64,000 bases of DNA from Ianthella basta (lineage: Eukaryota > Porifera > Demospongiae > Verongiida > Ianthellidae), in assembly GCA_964019415.1 (NCBI GenBank), contig OZ025868.1, positions 13,441,123-13,505,122 on the forward strand, given 5' to 3'. Positions 22,702-34,573 of this stretch are shown one piece after another. The stretch's first letter is position 1, and each line of letters opens with the position of its first letter. The notes under the pieces are model-generated. The model searched no databases and was not told the origin of the DNA. It saw only the letters and a program-made list of their open reading frames with translations. Position numbers and translations under genes: made by a program.

Positions 22702-22930
22702 ACAATGACACATATCCTCACTGCACTTGCATGCAGTGAGGATATGTGTCATTGTGTGTCATCTTATGTGTCATCATGTGTGGGAAGGAGGAAGATGCCA
22801 TCCAGCAGGAACAGATGTGGTGTGCTGCAAGTCAAAATGGACTCGACAGTGGAGTGCCACTTCTTCCTACTGTTCAAGGCTCTCTGAAAGCTTCTGTAAT
22901 AACAGTCTCTATTGTAGTTGGCAGTGTTGA
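22702..22930 (+). pseudogene. Duplicated last exon of gene 3 with hairpin at its acceptor
   Basis: From about 22641 the sequence again follows the last intron and last exon of gene 3 (18150-18423), ending in the same YCSWQC-type frame and TGA at 22930. A perfect 24-bp inverted repeat (22702-22725 and 22732-22755, 6-base loop) plus a short tandem GTGTCAT stretch has replaced the acceptor. The exon probably cannot be spliced. The LINE and GT repeat lie between the two copies. Confidence 0.7.
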
Positions 22931-24384
22931 AAATATAACATGTTTTGCTCCAGCAGGAAAATAAAATTGATACCATGTTTTATTATTGCATTCTAGAAGT
23001 ATTCTTAGTAAGCTGACACATGAACTACATAATTATTATACCAAAAGTACTTGCATTTTGCTCTGTAACTTTATCATCATTTACTTTCAATTAAATTTAA
23101 TGGACTGGAATTGCTACTCTAACAGACATTTAGTTGCATGGGATATAAGCAGTTCATATTAACTGATATCCATATCATTTGTGACATTAATATTTTGTCT
23201 TTCATCCTTCTCACTGCACGTATTAGCTATAGTGCCTCTGTATACCATAGTTTGATCCAACCTATTATATACATGCATGTACAGGCCGTTTCCTCCTTTA
23301 CCATAACAAATTCATGGGCCATGCATATGATAGCTTTGCATGCATTGATTAGTCAGTCCCGGTCCCCGCCCACTAGCTCACTGCACACACCACACTGGCT
23401 GCTATATGGATCACTTGCTGTGTTCACAGCAGGCCATGCATGGACTTAGGCTTTAATACATATTTTACATTGCACTTAAGTGCAATTGCATGATGCGTGA
23501 ATGTCCACCCCGCTGAGCAACACAACATACGCTGATTATACATAACCAAACACAAAATGTAGTCGGCAGAATTGATAGTTTGATACTTTCATAAAGTCAA
23601 TCAATCAATCAATCAATCAGTCAATATAGAATGCGTATCTTCAGTTGCTGGAGGTCATCCCTATGACAAACAGCCCTAATATCAGTCTGAACATCAAATA
23701 CCGTACATAAATCACTTAAAATTATCACTCCATCTCTCCTTCCGTTCATCTCTCCTACATACACCTTCTTTGTCACTCTGTCGCTGCTCGTCTCATTCAG
23801 TCAACCCTTCCAATTTTCCTGCCTTCTCCTTATCACATCTAATACGCTTTCATGCCTTAGCGATGATCATAAGGAGAAGGCAGAATACTTGGATAAAGAT
23901 ACTACTTAATTATAAACTGCATGCACCGTCTGTTCAATCTAAATCTACAAACTCTTTGCTACCTTGCACCCTGCACATAAGTGTGCTTCAACGTACTGCT
24001 CAAAGGAATCACGAGCACACTAACTCCAACTTCAAATTCACTGATTCAGAATCAAAATGTAGCTCTTAACATGGAAATGGATAGAGAAGTCAATACTGAA
24101 TTATACTTACAAGGTTTCTACTGTCTACTCAGAACCACTTGTACTGGAAATCGAATGTGGGGGGACTCGTCCCCTTACATTTGGCTAGACGTACACAAAT
24201 TAGGAGCCTGTTGAGTGCTTCAGATTTCATTAAATGAAACCACTATTGATGTACACTGTCTGGCAGCAACTTTCTAAGGTTTTCCATAATTGAATCATCC
24301 ACGCATCCAGACACAATATCATAGTAATAGCATTAACTGAACGTACGTTGTTCTGCAGTTGCTTCTTAAGATCAATTGCAAGAA
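22931..24384 (+). promoter_or_regulatory. Intergenic region; promoter-like block before pseudogene 4
   Basis: Bases 22931-23940 hold no recognisable gene; there is a short ATCA tetranucleotide run near 23597 and an AATAAA near 22963. From about 23950 to the ATG at 24385 the sequence is similar to the 5' block of genes 2 and 3. The last 160 bp are nearly identical to the fragment inserted at 12256-12412. Confidence 0.5.
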
Positions 24385-24711
24385 ATGGCTACTGTTTTGT
24401 ATGTCTTAAGCTTGTTGACTACCTTTCCCTGCGCATCATTTGCTCAAGACCCTGGATTCTTGGCTAGGTTTGCCAGCATCTCTTAGCTCAATCCTTCACC
24501 ATTGTATGAACTGTACTGGAAGGTTACTAACAACAGGATCATGTTTGCAGTACGTGTTTGGGATCTCCCCCAATGGGTTGATGCTGGACTCTGATGTAGC
24601 CATGGGATTTGTGAATGACGCTATTAACATAGCATTTCTCGAGGTAAGTTGTTGCACACTGGTGAGTAGGCCACCATTCTGTATGTTAGTATATTATGTG
24701 TTTATACTATA

Positions 24712-24887
24712 CAGTGAAACCCCACCAAATGGCCACCTCTATTAAACGACCACCTAAGAAATAAGACTGCTTTGGTGTAGTCCCAGATCCATGTACAGAT
24801 ACGTTATGGTTCTCAGAATTAAGACCACTTCGAAAAAAGACTACTTTGCATGGCCCGGATGTTGGTCTTATTTCTAAGGTTCCACTG
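24712..24887. mobile_element. 176-bp TA-flanked MITE, CAGTGgAACC ends
   Basis: It begins CAGTGAAACC and ends GGTTCCACTG, with TA on both sides, in intron 1 of pseudogene 4. A relative with the same ends is at 51048-51224. The ends and TA flank suit a Tc1/mariner or pogo-type non-autonomous element. Confidence 0.65.
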
Positions 24888-25831
24888 TATACACACCCAG
24901 TGCAATAGTTCTTTATGCATTCCCCTATAGGACTGCAGGACAGACCCCAATGTAAGACGTGTACCTACAGTTGATGATTCAAAAGACTGGCAACTGGTAT
25001 CTGGAAGCCAAACTGGGGATTGACCACACTGGAGATCTCCCGATCTCTCAATACTGGGGACATAGCAGGGACATAATCATCGGAAAGGTATGATATTTGT
25101 ACATGTTACACACTGTTATCATTGCAATATTATTATGGTAAATGTATTAATATTAAACATTCCCAAAAACCAAAGCATTGCTGAAAATATTCTATTTTCT
25201 GTGCCTACAATTATGAAAGCCTCATGGCATTGCCTCTATCGCAAATACAGATGGTGAATTTGATATGGTCATTCAAAACAGATGATGACACCACTCAGAC
25301 AAGCGGGGAGCCCAGCTTAGCGTGGACTTACTTACTCCAAAGGTTTGCGTATAAATGAATTGTGTATTATGATAGTCATGAATATCCTTATCTTCAATGT
25401 GCATGCAGCACTCATGCTGAGGGCAGCAATCGCATAAATGCAATTATCACAGTATGGTAAACAACAATAGAATTACTATAAACATTTCTGCTTCTTTTTT
25501 GCTATAGATAAACTTCACATGTGAATCCTTGATCAAGTGCTCAGCTGGACAGACGTTCAATACTACATATTGCAAATGTACTTGTGCATCAGTTTGCCCA
25601 TTTGGAAAGATATTCAATGAATCAACTTTCAAGTGTGAATGTGAAGTGGAAAAGCAATGCTGTGATGGCAAGGTCTTTGACGCAGCTTCCTGCAGCTGTC
25701 AATGTAAACATGTGCCACAATGTCCAACTGGTTATGTCCTTGATTCTGATTCATGCCAGTGCGTATGTGCAGGAAGCATATCTTTAGACATATGGAATGT
25801 ACTACTTCAAGAATGTTGGAAAGATAACAAA

Positions 25832-26727
25832 CAAGTATTTCGAGTTAAAAAACTCGTGGGGCGCCAGGGCACCCCTGAACCTCGAACTACTTGCTAGCAA
25901 TTTTCCCATGTACGTTCAGTAAATTAGATAGTTGGGGGTACAGTATTGTTGTTGGCCTGAAAGATACATCAAGACACACTAGACCGTTGGGTTTGCAAGA
26001 GTTTCAAGTCTCCAGAGCAGCCAGTCATATCCAGTGAAAGCATCCCTACCAAACTGTCAAATGTTTGCCTACTGCTTTTTGATCTATATGACATTCTGAA
26101 TGAGCAATTGTTACTTTGTGCCTGGAGGGGGAGTGTGCTGGCTAAAAGGCTACCCTATGATGACTATATGAGCGAATCATGACTATAATTATGTGTCATG
26201 ACTCGCTGGTCCTCCATTATTGGCCTACGGGTCACTAGACTTCTATTGTATTTAGGGCTGTACCTCGCAGAAAAACAGTTAAGTAAGCTTACTACCACAA
26301 TAATATTACTTAAACATGTTCTAGAAACACTTTGCGTTCTTTGGATACACGGCGAAATCTAAAGAAAGACGGTTTTGAGCCTAGCAAACAGAAAGCGTCG
26401 AGCGCGCGGCCATTTTACAATGTCTGTCAGTGATAATTGGAGCTGTATCTCGCAGAAGAGACGTTCCTTAGGCTTTTTATTAGTATCACTCTATTAACAC
26501 ATGTTTATGACCACATTTCGTTCGATTCAAACACGGCGAAACGTCATTAGAGAGGATTTAAAGCTTTGTAAAGAACGACGTGAGCGCCGCCATTTGCAAA
26601 ATGACAGAAATATATATATATATATATTATAAATATATATATATATATTATATATATATACGAACATGAAGCCATACGAAGACCTAAATCTGAAAACAAT
26701 ATAGGGGCGCCTTCGGCGCCCCAAAAA
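25832..26727. mobile_element. About 896-bp non-coding insertion in pseudogene 4 exon
   Basis: It interrupts the conserved D-N-K-x-V/I-F..F-S-C-G-C-E-C coding stretch. It starts with a 62-bp foldback (CAAGTATTTCGAGTT...CTCGAACTACTTG, 25832-25893) and contains two diverged tandem repeats of about 170 bp (26252-26430 and 26438-26605, both with a CTGTAyCTCGCAGAA core and ending near GGCCATTTT / CGCCATTTG). Then come an AT microsatellite (about 26610-26660) and a GGGGCGCC TTC GGCGCCCC hairpin at 26704-26722. No coding capacity is seen. Confidence 0.6.
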
Positions 26728-27459
26728 GTGTTCAACATCTTCTCTTGTGGTTGTGAATGTCCCGGCTACATTCGTTGTAAAAGGAAGAAGGTTGTTGATC
26801 TAAGCACCTGCAAATGTGTAAGCTCTCGCCCTGCTTTATCTGGCACTTTTTGACTCATTTTAATGATATTACTACCTTGCAAAAACACTCACACTGTGAA
26901 TGCCATTGCTCATTGAGGAATGCTATGCAGTCATATGCAGTTTACGCTTTGTACTTGTCAGCAAGCCAGTGCTGCAACAGCTACATATTACCTAGTGCAT
27001 CCTCATTTCATCATGCCTTTGCTAAGCATTTCTCATGCTATACAGTGTACACCAGGATCAGCTGAAGCCTGTGTCTGTAATGAAAGCATTGCATTTGGCA
27101 ATATGAGAACATTTAATCTAATTGAATTCAGATGCATGCAACTGCACTAAAGTTTTGCTCTCTTTTTGGCATTATGAATTAGCCAATTTAATTAATGTTT
27201 CTAACTCCATACCATTTAAACGTGTTAGATCGTGATACCAAATACTCTGCTCTGTGCATAGGCTATGCCTCCAGTTCCGGTTACCACACCCACACCTGAT
27301 AAAATGCTAACGCCTACTACCGCCATCCCTCCGGTTGCAACATCTCCTCCTGTCTTGCCACCAGTAACCACACCTGCAACATCCACAACATCCTCACCTG
27401 TTGCAACAATACCAATTGTTAGTCCAACTGCAGCTCCACTGACTTGCATTCCACCATGA

Positions 27460-29180
27460 ATACCGTAATTGCAGACTGTATTTCTGTATGAAGATCATTG
27501 ATCATGTGATAATAGCTGTCAATTGAGAATTTCACATGTTGCTTAACTCAACAGTTGCTAGTCCACAAGCGCACTAATAATATTCCATTAATTCTTGTAC
27601 TCTTACTTGTAAGAGTAATGTACTTTTAACATAATCGTCTATACTGTACTGAAATCATATAGTTACAGCAACTGTTGGCCAATGCATGCTAGCATTCCAA
27701 TTTCCATCATTCTATGTCACCGTAATGTATGCAATAGAATTAGGCTTACCGTATACAAATATGTGCCCTTTCACCCCTCACACCCACACACATGATCCCA
27801 CTTACACTGTTCCACCAATTGATCATGAGTTCATAATATAATATTACATATATAGACAGAAATGTGTGTTATGCTTGTTTGAGCTGTGAATTATGTACAA
27901 TACAATATACAGGTTGGAATTCATTACCACATCACTACAAAATCATGCAAATCATGATCATGCATTCACCAAGTCAGTGACAATGTGGAAATGGACTAGG
28001 AGTACATTGATAATACGTATAGTGTTTGCCCAGCTGCAGCTTTGTGACCACTCACAGCTTGGCTTCTCTGTGTGCCACTGAAATAAAATTAATTATTACG
28101 TGCAATGACAGCTGACAATTGCAACAGACAGAGATAACAACTATATACCCAACCTTGACTAGTTCACTATAGAAGTAATAAATGATTACTTATTCATGTA
28201 TGAACAGACGACCATGTGTGTCTCACTTTGGTGTGATAGCCCAGTTAGGAGATGGTGGTCTGCTTTAGGAAGCATTCATGGAAAGCTTGTAAGGTTAACT
28301 ACATCTATGGCTTGCTAATGGAGAAGTTGAATGGACACAATAGTGATAGTTTTGTATAGCTAGCGGATATTTGATACAATTGACAACTATAGATAATAAT
28401 AATAAAGTGTCCAATGTTTATATATGATGTAATCACCATGCTAGGGTCACTCCCAGCAGTCCTGTCTGCCCCCCATGCTTCCAAGGACTGCTGCTGCATT
28501 TCCCCTTTGGACTGCGACAGACTATAGATTATATTAATTATATAATGCAAGATGTGCCAGCCATTGCATGCAATGTCATACTAATGTATAAGTAATCAAG
28601 GGAATCAAGGAGAAGCATCTCCAATAGTTGTTTTTACGCATTAATAGACCCTAATCTACACATCATAAAATGCCAAGTGTCGATCTTCTCTCGACATACC
28701 AAAGTCCCTCATGCATGTCCAGTTAAGTTGTAGCCCCCATGCCAAGTCTTCCTATTGAGATCTGCACAAGTAACTTGCACATTAGACCCCATGCATGGCT
28801 ACTTATGCATATGGAGTGACTACCAAATTTATCATCTTGGCTCGAAGCCTCTCTGACCCTATTTTACCTGGGGCAGGAGCAGGAAGATGTAGGCAAGGGC
28901 ATTATGTGTATATTATTATTGTGATTGTCATACTGAAATGTACAATAGGGGATGTATGTACATATAAGGATTATCAGCAGAATACTGTCAGGTTTCCTGA
29001 ACATTACTATAGCATTATATGGTTGTCTGTATATACTAGAAGGCAGTTCCACATTCCTACATTCATAGCTGAAAGGAATTATCACAATTGATGAGTGTAT
29101 TATCTTTGTCTAGCAATCACAAGTTAGGTAATGCATTGAATAGCAAAATGGTAAACAACCATATGTGGCTCTAGTTGTTA
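27460..29180. other. Intergenic region, nothing recognised
   Basis: AT-rich sequence with only short random frames on both strands. No similarity to the family exons or to the repeats described elsewhere in the window was seen. Confidence 0.5.
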
Positions 29181-29189
29181 TATATAAAG
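29181..29189 (+). promoter_or_regulatory. TATA box of gene 5
   Basis: TATATAAAG lies 71 bp before the ATG at 29252. Genes 6, 7, 8 and 10 have TATA-like motifs at 58-75 bp, so the position is consistent in the family. Confidence 0.55.
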
Positions 29190-29251
29190 TTGGCTATACT
29201 TAGTGCTAAAGAGTGTTCAGCTTGCAACTGGGAGAAGGAAGAGTTACTACC

Positions 29252-31516
29252 ATGTTGCAGACATTGGCACTGTTTAGCGTCCTACTCTACTCATCGCTGG
29301 CTCAAGACTCTGACCTCTCTGTGAGGTTTGGTAGATTCTCCCAACTTAGCAGATCTCCACTGTACGAACTCTATTGGGATGTAAATGGCGATAGAGTCGC
29401 CTTCGCAGTGCGGGTTCAAACAACTGGATGGGTAGGGTTTGGGATCTCCCCTAATGGAGAGATGCCTGATTCTGACGTCATCATGGGATTTGTAGATGAT
29501 ATCACTGGAGCAGCAGTTTTTACCGTGAGCAGCCGGATGAATTTATGTTGAAATGCAATAATATATATAGTGTATTGTAGCCCTTCATGTATATGCAATT
29601 GATCTACAATACAGCTATATGTATATTGGCTAATCTTTTTCTGTGATATGCTTACTTGACTTCACAACTTTACAACAATGTATAATGATACATATTGGTG
29701 ACTTGACTGACTACCATACCTGACTGTAGTATTCTTCTTGCATACTAATACACATGTAAAGACTAGTCTCAAGTGCTAGACCATATGTGTGCATGCAATA
29801 ATAATATTCATGCTGAGAACTAGGGGCTAGAAGTGAGATTACATTGACAGTCATGACGTGATGAGTGTGGCCAGCAACTTACGTAGATGGTCAGTAATGC
29901 CATGCAAGTTTCTTCTCCCCATGTGCAGGACCGCAGGACTGATAGGAACAGCCGAACAGTGCCAACAATTGATGCTCAACAAGACTGGAACCTTGTGGCT
30001 GGAAGCCAAGATGGTGGATTCACCATACTGGAATTCTCCAGAGCCATTGACACAGGGGATACAACAGGAGATCGAGTCATTGGAGAGGTATACATAGTAT
30101 ATTAGAATTAAATGATTTTAATAACTATTATACAATCAATGTTGTCTGAATAAGCATGTACTGCCCGAAAAGTGGTGTTGGTGCATTTTGAAAGAAGAGA
30201 AGGACGTGCTATCCACAGCTAGGCTATATGTCAATGTTACTTCCTGCAGAGGGTGAATCTAATATGGTCATTCAGCATGGATGACAACACAGATGGTTTT
30301 CACAGTGGAGCACAGGGAGACCAGCTGGGCGTGGACCTACTACCACTGGTATGCATTATACCGCTATAATACCTTACAATAATTGCTCTATTTAATATTA
30401 TAATTATTAAAACTGTTCATGGAATGACACTTTGTGCTCATCAATCATGCTATACTAGCCTAACACAGCACCACCAACAATGCCACCAACAACACAGGTT
30501 ACGACTACTGCAGCAACACCATCACCAGCAACAGAAACAAGTCCCACATCTGGTGCAACATCACCACCAAGTGGTACAGAAGAGCCTGTAACTATCACAA
30601 CAGTTTCAGAAGGTATTTCAACAGATGCATGCACCTCCAGCTACCACAGAGCAAACAACCACTGACACCACCACATCTGCAGGTACTACAGGTCAACCTA
30701 GCACTGGTACCCCAGGTCCACCTAGCACTGGTACCACAGGTCCATCCAGCACTGGTACCACTGGTTCACCCAGCACTGGTACCACAGGTCCACCCAGCAC
30801 TGGTACCACAGGTCCACCCAGCACTGGTACCACTCCATCAGGTACTACAGTGCAGCCGACTAGTGACACAACTGGTACAATGAAGCCATTCAGAACAACC
30901 TCAACAACCAGTAGTAGCCACTTCCTCTGTCCTCGGCTGCGATGGTTGGCCATATGCACCATTTCTCAAAGATTCTATGGAGTGCCCTGCCAGTAAGTAT
31001 ACATTCCTTTGTAAAAGAAAGCTCTTTACACTTATGCTTGTTGTATTATACTTCTGACATTCTTGAATTCTAAGGATGCTCATCTGACCAATGCTGGCTA
31101 GGTTATGAATTATGCTATATATGAATTCGCTAATTAACCTTTTCCTATACGAACATTATGAGTTTGTACATTGCACGGGTATTGGCCAAGTTTACATTGT
31201 AAGATCAACTGCATAATTATTATAATAAATAATATAATTTAATATGCAGTTCAGTGAATAAAATAGTCTGTTAGAATCTCCATTTCTACATGACTACTAC
31301 AGTTTTAGCATTGTTGCTATGACATTCAGAATTTTGCACAGTGGCAGTTTCCAATCATATACTTCCATCTGATTGCCTTCCTACAGTTGGGCTCGAGGTG
31401 AATGCCGTCCAGCATGTTGTCAACCAAAAAAGTCCAGATATTGGCGAATGTCTGCCTGCTCATGGTTCTCTAAGGACAAATGTGAACGTAGCCCCTATTG
31501 CAGTTGGGAGTGCTGA
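29252..31516 (+). CDS. Gene 5: DOMON + mucin-like linker, no CXCXC (about 385 aa)
   Basis: Exons are 29252-29524, 29929-30087, 30250-30348, 30459-30587, 30625-30992 and 31387-31516. The ATG follows the family pattern (MLQTLALFSVLLYSSLAQ, then the DOMON). DOMON motifs: [48 protein letters not shown]. The linker is Thr/Pro/Ser-rich with an eight-residue STGTTGPP repeat, a strong candidate for O-glycosylation. The C-terminal domain follows directly (FLCPRLR...C...CC...C..C...YCSWEC). The reading frame changes between 30587 and 30625. A GT...AG intron of only 37 nt restores it exactly; a 1-nt indel is the alternative. Predicted to be a secreted, mucin-like DOMON protein, the smallest secreted form in the array. 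Confidence 0.75.
30700..30835 (+). repeat. 24-bp coding minisatellite (STGTTGPP)
   Basis: About six units of AGCACTGGTACCACAGGTCC-type sequence encode an eight-residue Ser/Thr/Pro/Gly repeat in the linker of gene 5. Confidence 0.85.
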
Positions 31517-34515
31517 AGCTCTGGAATTACAGCTAGTGACAGATGTTATATAAAGAAACTAAAGAATAGTACACAATTCTTATAGCTACCTCACACGCTC
31601 TAGTATCTCAATATTGCTCACTTGTAATTCTTATATCTTTAGACTGACCATGCATGTTGTGCCTATGCTTGCATCTGTGCAAGAAATGAGTAATTCCTAT
31701 TATAACATTTCACTTTTTGAATGCATCACAAGTATATGAGTAGTAACCACTTAAGAAAGTGCTTATGAAAAGAGACGGCATTCACCATCTCATCCAAGCC
31801 ATGAATAATGGATGCAGTCAGGTGACATAAGCGTAAATTTATTGCGAATGCCCTTTTCGAAGTAACACGTATTGCTGTGATTTGTACTAATGACAGGATA
31901 GAGTGCATAGTAATGCAGAACAATTACCACTGAAAGTGACCAAAGGTTAATTGTATAGCATAAACTCCTTAGGCTCGTTGTAATCTATAGGCACTCTTTG
32001 CATTGGTCTCTCTTCTTATTGAATGCAGCAGCATAGCCATGGAATATATGTTCATGCCAGATTTGTAGGTGCATAGGATGGTACATGTTAACTTTGCATG
32101 TCATCTCCTTCAAATTTCCTTCCAACTTGTACTATGCAATAATAATTATGACTTTACTTGATGATTGTAGTATACTACTATATTGTACAAACACTTCGCT
32201 GAAGTAGCTGTGTGCGTATACACTTACATCTAATACCTATAATATGTTATCATAGTGTAATATGTACTAGTTCTGCCAACTAGTCTCATAATTATAGTTA
32301 TTCATGCATATAAATATCATCAGAATACAATACAATATCATGCAATATGTATAATAAAAATCATGCGTAACTGGGAAGAGCAATATGAATGGCATATGCA
32401 ATGTCAGTGTCAAAGGCAGCATACAGTGTCAATGTCCAACACGGCCCTCGATGACCATCAAGTCCAGAGCATGGTGGCTGGACACCAGTGGTGATCTCTT
32501 GGTATGGAAGCCTCACAGGCACAGGACTGCTGATCTGAGCAAAGCAACGGGAGATAGATGTCAGCTGGTGAGACCGGCTGGGTTGAAGACCCTTGCATCA
32601 AATAATGTCAATATAATCAACTAGTACCATCTGGATACCATAAGGAGTGCATGGGAATGACCATAGATAGATGTATTTGCATACGTATACATTCACAAGG
32701 AAACCTTACAGTGGGTGTCAAACCACTAGTCATGTGTATATACCATACATGTGTACCAGTCACATTCATCTCAGGCTACACCCATGCCAAATGCAGCCTT
32801 CATTGCACACATAGGATCAATGTCTTATGCACAGTTGATAGACGTGATAACAGCTGCATTGGCAACCTAGTATATGCAATGAAGAAATGCTGGTTCATGA
32901 TCACTGCCATCTGGTATGTGTTATTGTTGGTTAGCTGATTACCATAATTGTGCATTGGTGAATTGCCTATTCATGATCAGTGACAGTCTACCACTTATTA
33001 TTCAGTCCTTCAGCGGCACATTTGTCATAGACATGACAGCAAGCATTGCTCGCTCTGTACCCCGGCCACACCTGTCTCGGCCATGAATGACTAGCTGAAT
33101 GCACAGTGGAACTCCTGAGCAAGTACCAGTCTCTGTACCACGACTGTCTGTGTATGGCATCTCTACTGTAAGTGCAATAGCCTGGTCAGTATGCCCTGAA
33201 CCCATACATGCGCACTGTAGGCCTATTGACAGGCGCATATCATATGGCCTGCATAACATTATTTATACAAGCAATGTGTGCGTTGTTCTAAAATGGTTGT
33301 ATGGGAGCGTATACAGGCTGTCTTCTACATTCTGCAAGTGTTTCACAATGAAACTAATTTACTCCGCCTAGTTACCAACTTAAGCTATATTCTATTAATG
33401 TTACAATTGTTCATAAGGAATGTGATGCATGTATGCATATACGGACATGCTGTATCCCGTGCACGATAGTATTATATGAGAAAGGCATGTATAATAGTAA
33501 CTTCAATGGGAAGCAGGAATGCAAAGCATTTGTTTGTATATACAGAAGAGAAACTCTGATGGAAGCCAGTACTTGAATAGAAGGCAACTGTCAGCTAGTG
33601 CTTGCTTTCATTAATGAATGCTGGTCTCTAAGTGGTCTCAAGTACAGTCTGGGCTTGATATGATGCTGTGGCTGGGATCCAAGCATGGCATGGGTCTCAC
33701 CTACAGGAGGTGCTTGCTGAAGTTTAAACTTATTACTAAGATATTCCTCCTGTTTCAGTAATGTCTCTGAAAACAGCTGCAGCAAATGAAGCCAGCATAT
33801 TGACCAATCCCAGTGGCTGGCTTGTATAAGAATAGTGTTTGGCTTTTGGTATAATAAGGCAGCTTTAGAAATTAATGGTGCTATGTATGTGCACAATCAT
33901 CCAATAGTAGCCACTCAGCTTCATGCGTGTAGAACTATATCTGGAAAAGAATGCATGCACAGATGGGGTGAAATTGATGTTCTTAAAACAAGGCAGCTCT
34001 CTATGCTATCATGCAATTCTTCGTCTTCCAATGAAACTGAGAATTCACATCGGCACATTCTGTGGAGTATAATATTTCAGTTTTCATGGTAATGATTGAA
34101 TGTTGTTCGCTTAATCCAGTAGGCTGACAATGACTCTATAGAGTACAAGTCAATAATGCAATTCCTCAGTGATCTGTACAAAGGGCTTCATCAATAGGCT
34201 CAGATGTGAGTCATGCATTTGCACAGCAACAGCAACACTGCATAGGTTTTACAATTGACTTTACACAATGGGTGGGCTGGCGCCCATTACTATATAGAGT
34301 GTGCAATGTTTGTATTGGTGTACAATAACACCACATGCTATGAATGCCTATATATGGTGCAGACATGCCATTCATCAATTTATAGGCTTTTAAACTTGTA
34401 AAAGGAAACCTACCAACACTGCCCCACACCCTACATAGACAGTATTACAATAGCGCACTCATCTCTATCTATGCAGTTCTTCATGTAAGGTTTCAGATTA
34501 GCATTGAAATGATGG
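31517..34515. other. 3-kb intergenic region, nothing recognised
   Basis: Only short frames on both strands, without family motifs, clear splice structure or paralogues in the window. No RNA gene was recognised. Confidence 0.5.
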
Positions 34516-34523
34516 CATAAAAG
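34516..34523 (+). promoter_or_regulatory. TATA-like box of gene 6
   Basis: CATAAAAG lies 58 bp before the ATG at 34574, matching the spacing of gene 7. Confidence 0.4.
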
Positions 34524-34573
34524 AAGCAATGTGCTGACTGGGACCATCATGAATTTGAGAAGAAGCTACCATC

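Larger units (their letters stand above)
24385..27459 (+). pseudogene. Gene 4: DOMON/CXCXC pseudogene
   Basis: Exon 1 (24385-24643) has a TAG where paralogues have a Gln codon after the FASIS-like stretch, and a 23-nt deletion removing the GWVG segment. Exon 2 (24931-25087) is 2 nt short and exon 3 (25251-25342) 7 nt short. Exon 4 (from 25508) is well preserved, with CXCXC modules and the W...C...DNKQVF module. It is cut at about 25832 by an 896-bp insertion and resumes near 26728. A Thr/Pro-rich exon (from 27262) ends at a stop near 27459, just where gene 7 continues into CXCXC. No C-terminal domain follows. Clearly dead, but it preserves the ancestral form of the exon that decayed in genes 2 and 3. 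Confidence 0.85.

Noticed and set aside
32385-33371. Short plus-strand frames in the intergenic region after gene 5
   Set aside because: No recognisable domain, paralogue or splice structure; lengths are those expected by chance.
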